Assembly (NCBI GenBank): GCA_007922225.1
Contig: ML680053.1
Coordinates: 22,976,061 to 23,040,060, forward strand
Direction: 5' to 3'
Length of the DNA stretch: 64,000 bases
Source: Emydura subglobosa
Taxonomy: Eukaryota > Chordata > Testudines > Chelidae
In this document: positions 59,754-64,000 of the stretch, one piece after another
Position numbering within the stretch: position 1 is the first letter of the stretch
How the letters are laid out: each line of letters opens with the position of its first letter
Notes under the pieces: generated by a model
Told to the model about the DNA's origin: nothing
The model's database searches: none
The model's input: only the letters and a program-made list of their open reading frames with translations
Translations under genes and position numbers: made by a program

Positions 59754-62299
59754 GTAAATTCAGAAATGATGTTGTGTGTAATAGAAACAGCAATCTCTTT
59801 AAAGAATCAGAAAAGAAAAATAAGGGGATTAAGAGAAAATGTTTTACAGTAACATTTGTTTAAAATGACAAATGCCTAATTCTGCCATTCATAAGTCAAA
59901 TAGTATGTTGTTCTGTAATTGGTCCCGTTAATTTAAATTGAATTGCTTGTTTTAGAAATTACAAACATAACCAAGATTTTTTTCTAACTTTCCATAATTG
60001 TGAAAATATTCTTGTATTTTTTATTTGGTGTTCAATACCAGGTTGTGCCCCCTACAGATACTCATCCCCACTCCCATCTGCCTTTAATAAAGGAGTCACT
60101 AGAAAAAAATCACTAAATTTTGCAGTGATTATTTCCCAAGTGCATTTCAGATATGTGGATGATAGATTTTTAACTGTGCTGAACAGCAATATAGAGGAAA
60201 TTTTGAAAAGCTCTGTTTTAAATATTTAGTGACTATTCTTCAGTATTCATTCACTGTCTGTATGATGCCAAATTCTGAACTTTGAGCTGGATTTAGAAGC
60301 AACATAGAAACTGTCTGCAGTGAATCAGTGTTCGGGCTGAATTCAAATAATAAAAATTTCTGATAATAATTCTGTTGATTGTGTACAAGAAGGCATAGAA
60401 TTCAGCTCACCCATTAAGCAGTATTTCATCTATTGTGCTAACTCGACTAAGTATCAATGAAAAAAATGTGTTGCTATATAATAGAATACAAATAATGAAC
60501 ACTTCTGTTGGAAGAAGGTTCCATTTTTATGTAAGCATTTTTCAGAACAGAACTGCATTTCTGAGTGTGCTGGGAATTGGGTTCAACTAACACAACAGGT
60601 TGCGATTCTCAAGAACGGACATTTCAAGCCCCAGCAAGCACTATAGTGAGAGCAGTTCAAGGAGCGCTTTGCTTCTGGCTCAGAGGAGCAACAGATAGTG
60701 CTCCATAGCACATCTCCTGGTATGTCAAGAGGAATCCGATTTGCAATAGCAGGAACCCTGTTGCATAGGGGGATTCCTCTGCTGTTCTCCCTGTTCATTC
60801 TTGTTTAGTTTTATTCCTCCACCAAGGGTAGGATTTAGCTTACAAATTGGCTTCCTCCAAATATGCATTGTGAGGTAACAAAATAAGAAAAGTAAACATA
60901 TTACAGGTAATACATATGCTATTGGACATCACTAACAGCCAGTTACACAGACAAGATATGATAAATTCACATATATTCATTGAGCAAAATTTAAGTTCAT
61001 GTTCATTTGTTTTAAAATTACAGTGCACTGGATTTAGGATTTCCAAATGGACTGGAGGATACTGGTAAATGCATCTGCCCTGTGTTCTAATTTCATCAGT
61101 CTTTCCCCTCTAGGACATGTAGGAAGTGAAAGAGGGGGAAAAAATTAGGTGGTAAAATCTAGACATACATTAATTTTCAGTCCAGATAAACATGAAGCAT
61201 TGCTACCTTATGGAGCCTTAAAAATTATTGAGCAGAAGTTGCTCGAACAATTAATTCTCATAGACAGCCATTCCACAGCGGTGTGTGCTGATGACGCCTG
61301 ATACATCTGCAATAGAAATCCTTCTGCTTAACTTATTTTTGGGTTTTGTATTCTGGGAGGGAGTAGAAAAGAGGAGAACATAATATAGCATTTCACTATA
61401 GGCAAAATCAGTTAAAATATGGTGTTTTCATTCCATTGAGCAAATTTCAAATATGCCTACAGCTCCCATACTGTTGTATGTACTACTGCAGATTGGCCAG
61501 CCTTTTTATTTCCATTTAAAAATTTGTCTTCCACCAGCTAGTCAATATTAAAGCTTTTATTTTACATCTGAGAAGGGCGGGTGAGCAGATGCCATTATTT
61601 TAGTCTTTAGGCCAGGAGTGGGAGGTGCCATAACTCCTACATTTCAGTCTGAAATTCTGTGCTCTGATAACTATGTTTAAGTAGACAAATTGTAACAGTT
61701 TCTGGAAATCAGTGTGTGATTGTATCCTAGTCATTAATGAGACAAGCAAAGTGGTTAAACTGAGTAAAGGTTTTTTGACAGGATATAATGAATAAGAGAT
61801 TAATTGTAGCCTTAACTTTTTCCCATTATGCACATGCATTACAGTAGAGTCTGTTTGTCATCTCACAGTATATTCAGTAATGCAAAATGGTAATATGTGC
61901 ATCCACAGTTATAGAAAAATGTGCAGCTTTTGTAATCCATTCTGTTTTTTTGGATAGCATTTATGTTCTCCAGTGGTACGTTATTAAACAATGAAAAATG
62001 TTGTTCTAATGCATACTTTTAAAGGGGGAAGTTAAGCTGACTGAATTTGACTGAATTTTCTTATCTTGTTCAATTTCAAACTTAATACTATATTGGCAAG
62101 TATTTTTGCATACTATTTCCTTTAAAATATATAAAAATAAGTTAAAAATATGAAAAGATTTAAGTGAATTTACAAACTTTTTTTAAAAAAATTAAGAAGT
62201 CTTGTAAAGACAGAAAAGTAAAATAAAACCTTATCTCAGTCTTCATTTATAGCATTACTACTATAACAGAATCATTCTAGTGGACATTTGATAGTGTCT

Positions 62300-64000
62300 G
62301 AGATCGAGAGTATTGCTGCCTAGATCTACCCCAACTGATAAGGAAGGGAAGCATCTTGACTTATTAGGAAGGAAATTCTTTTCTTTCTCTTGTCTTCAAT
62401 TCAGGATATCCAGCTATCGAGTACTGATGGTTAAGTATGGTTTCCTGAACTATGCAACATTTGCAGACTTCACTGACAAGCTTCCACAGGACATTGCTGA
62501 GTTCAGTGTTATTATAGAGGAAAGCAAGATGGTTGCCAGGACCACTCTACAATCAGTGGTAGATGCAGCAGATACATATTCAAGGGCAATGGCTAACACC
62601 ATTCTAATGTGCAGGAAATCATGGCTTCATGATTCAGGGTTTCCCACATAGGTTCTGAACAGCGTGGGGGTCCTGCCCTTCAATAAAACTCATCTGTTTA
62701 ACCACTTAATGTCGGACAATATCACAGCTGTCTTTTACATCAACATACAGGGAGGAGCAAGATCTGTCCTCTTGCATGCAGAAGAGGTCAGTCTATGGAA
62801 CTGATGCATCAGCAATCAAATCACACTACCAGCAATTTACCTTCCAGGGAACCAGAATGTGCTAGTGGACTCTCTCAGCAGACATTTTGCTGTTGACCAT
62901 GCGTGGGAGTTACACAACTCTATGATGAACAATATTTTGACTCTGTGGGCAACTCCTATCAGGGACCTGTTCACCTCTCAAATGAACAGGAAGTGCGGCA
63001 TATGCTTCTCCAGAGAAACTAGGTCACCACTCTTGGTGATGCTCTACTTCTTTTATGGCCAGACTATCTGATCTATGTTTTCATTACCACTTCTTCCTTG
63101 GGTCTTGCAGAAGATTCAGCACAACAGGGTATCAGTCACTCTCATTGCCCCCAACTGGCCCAGACAGTTTGGTTTCCACATTGCCTACGTATGTTGTCTC
63201 AGCCACCAATTGTTATTTCAGCATTTTCTGATTTCCTGACCCAGGAAAACTGGAAGATCAACATCACAACCACCCGACCACTTCATTTCAGGGTGTTGTT
63301 TTTGAATGGATGTCATCCTTTGAACGATCATCTTCTCAAGTTATACAAAGCATCCTTACTAATAGTGGGAAGAATTCCAGTAGAAAATGTTATTTAGCCA
63401 AGTGGAGGCATTTCTCTGTCAGTGCATACCATACACCTTCACAAAGTTTCTCAATCTTTATGCACCTGCTCACTAACAGATTCTAGAACAGCCTCATTAG
63501 AACCTTTACACCAATACAAATGCTTACTACCCAGTGGGACTTCAATCTTGTTCTTTCAGTATTCACTAATGCTCCCTTCAAAGCATTAGCTACTTCCTCT
63601 ATGTCTCTTTCCTTTCCATGAAGTTTACATTCCTGCTAGACACCACCTCAACCAGGAGGATTGGTGAGCTTGGAGCGCTGATGGCGGATTCTCCTTACAC
63701 TATATTCAATAGTGAGAGAGTGTCATGTGTTCACCCTAAATTAATCTCTGAAGTAGTTTGTTTCACATGAACCAGTCAGTTCACTAACCTGTATTCTTTC
63801 CAAAACATCACATATCTTCAGAAGAGACGACGCTCCATTCCTTTAATGTATGGCAATCTTTGGCTTTTTACCTGCAAAACAAAACCAATCAGAAAGTCTT
63901 CGAGACAGTTTGTTGCCGTAGCAGAAAACATTCAGGGTAAAGCTATATCCTTTCAAAGAATCTTAAATGGATCTCAGGCTGTATTTTGCTCTGCTGTCAG
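62300..64000 (+). mobile_element. DIRS-like retrotransposon remnant, deleted and truncated by window
   Basis: Three DIRS-type coding parts follow in order on the plus strand. First is a Gag-like region related to the LAP2-alpha C-terminal domain (62313-62651). Next is the RNase H end with DNITAVFYINIQGG (62713-62757), followed by LPGNQNVLVDSLSRHF and a DLFTSQMNRKCG block. Last is the start of a tyrosine recombinase, with LAKWRHFSVSAY (about 63395) and VWQSLAFYLQNK (about 63848). The reverse transcriptase expected between Gag and RNase H is absent: the two abut within about 60 bp, so roughly 1.5-2 kb is deleted. Several stops and frameshifts are present. The element continues past the window. 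Confidence 0.8.
62313..62651 (+). pseudogene. DIRS Gag-like (LAP2-alpha-domain-like) frame
   Basis: 112 open codons. The recognisable part runs from PRSTPTDKEGKHLDLLGRK through SSYRVLMVKYGF, TDKLPQDIAEF, EESKMVARTTLQS and AMANTIL to SWLHDSGFP. The pattern of a KYGF-like block, a KLP-acidic block, an EE-x-K-x-VARTTLQ block and an M-x-x-x-W-L-x-x-SG-x-P end matches the domain shared by DIRS1-like ORF1 proteins and vertebrate LAP2-alpha. It stops at a TAG just where the internal deletion begins. It is probably transposon debris rather than a host gene. Confidence 0.7.

Larger units (their letters stand above)
49247..64000 (+). other. AASDHPPT: AASDHPPT intron 4 (runs past window end)
   Basis: From donor GTGAGA onward no sequence matches the conserved next exon (expected to begin Glu-Ser-Lys and include a His-His-Phe-Val motif), so the intron appears to extend at least 14.7 kb. 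It holds a hAT-like fragment, a MITE, a nested CR1, an exon-like block and a DIRS-like remnant. Nothing was recognised in 49545-51460, 51780-55425, 58895-59585 (very AT-rich) or 59760-62300. Confidence 0.75.

Noticed and set aside
1..64000. CRISPR arrays, operons, tRNA or rRNA genes
   Set aside because: No regularly spaced repeats, no co-directional gene clusters and no cloverleaf with internal A/B boxes were recognised. The DNA is vertebrate.

Overview
This window is vertebrate nuclear DNA, most likely from a turtle or a close sauropsid relative. That inference rests on several things seen together: split genes with GT-AG introns, a CpG-island promoter, many CR1-type LINEs, a DIRS-like tyrosine-recombinase retrotransposon remnant, and numerous PIF/Harbinger-like MITEs. 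No prokaryotic or viral gene organisation is present. Nearly all interspersed DNA is intronic.

Two protein-coding genes sit head to head around one CpG island (about 16.8-18.5 kb). On the minus strand is KBTBD3, a BTB-BACK-Kelch protein. Its two coding exons (8948-9171 and 2892-4512) join in frame to give a predicted 614-residue protein, and a candidate non-coding first exon lies at about 17.3-17.4 kb. On the plus strand is AASDHPPT, the 4'-phosphopantetheinyl transferase. Its first four coding exons (18191-18334, 19980-20205, 48354-48475, 49085-49246) give 218 in-frame codons with the catalytic residues present. The C-terminal exon(s) are not visible and probably lie beyond base 64000. This gene pair and orientation match the human 11q22 arrangement as I know it. 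The two genes have no obvious functional link beyond the shared promoter region, which carries a perfect CRE and three CCAAT boxes.

Region by region: 1-2.9 kb is intergenic or 3' flank of KBTBD3 with a CR1 reverse-transcriptase fragment. 2.9-17.4 kb is KBTBD3, with intronic CR1 tails, a run of Harbinger-like MITEs and an inverted-repeat element that has a MITE nested in it. 17.4-18.2 kb is the promoter. 18.2-64 kb is AASDHPPT. Its 28-kb intron 2 holds an old CR1 interrupted by a hAT-like MITE, a nearly complete minus-strand CR1 interrupted by a decayed Harbinger-like element with a Myb/SANT reading frame, and a 582-bp solo LTR. Its intron 4 holds a CR1 with a second CR1 tail nested in it, an unexplained exon-like block at 59.6 kb, and a DIRS-like remnant that runs off the window end.

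I did not find a new multi-gene system. The most interesting items are the layered transposon nests, the DIRS-like remnant lacking its reverse transcriptase, the Harbinger-like Myb pseudogene, and the unidentified exon-like block.
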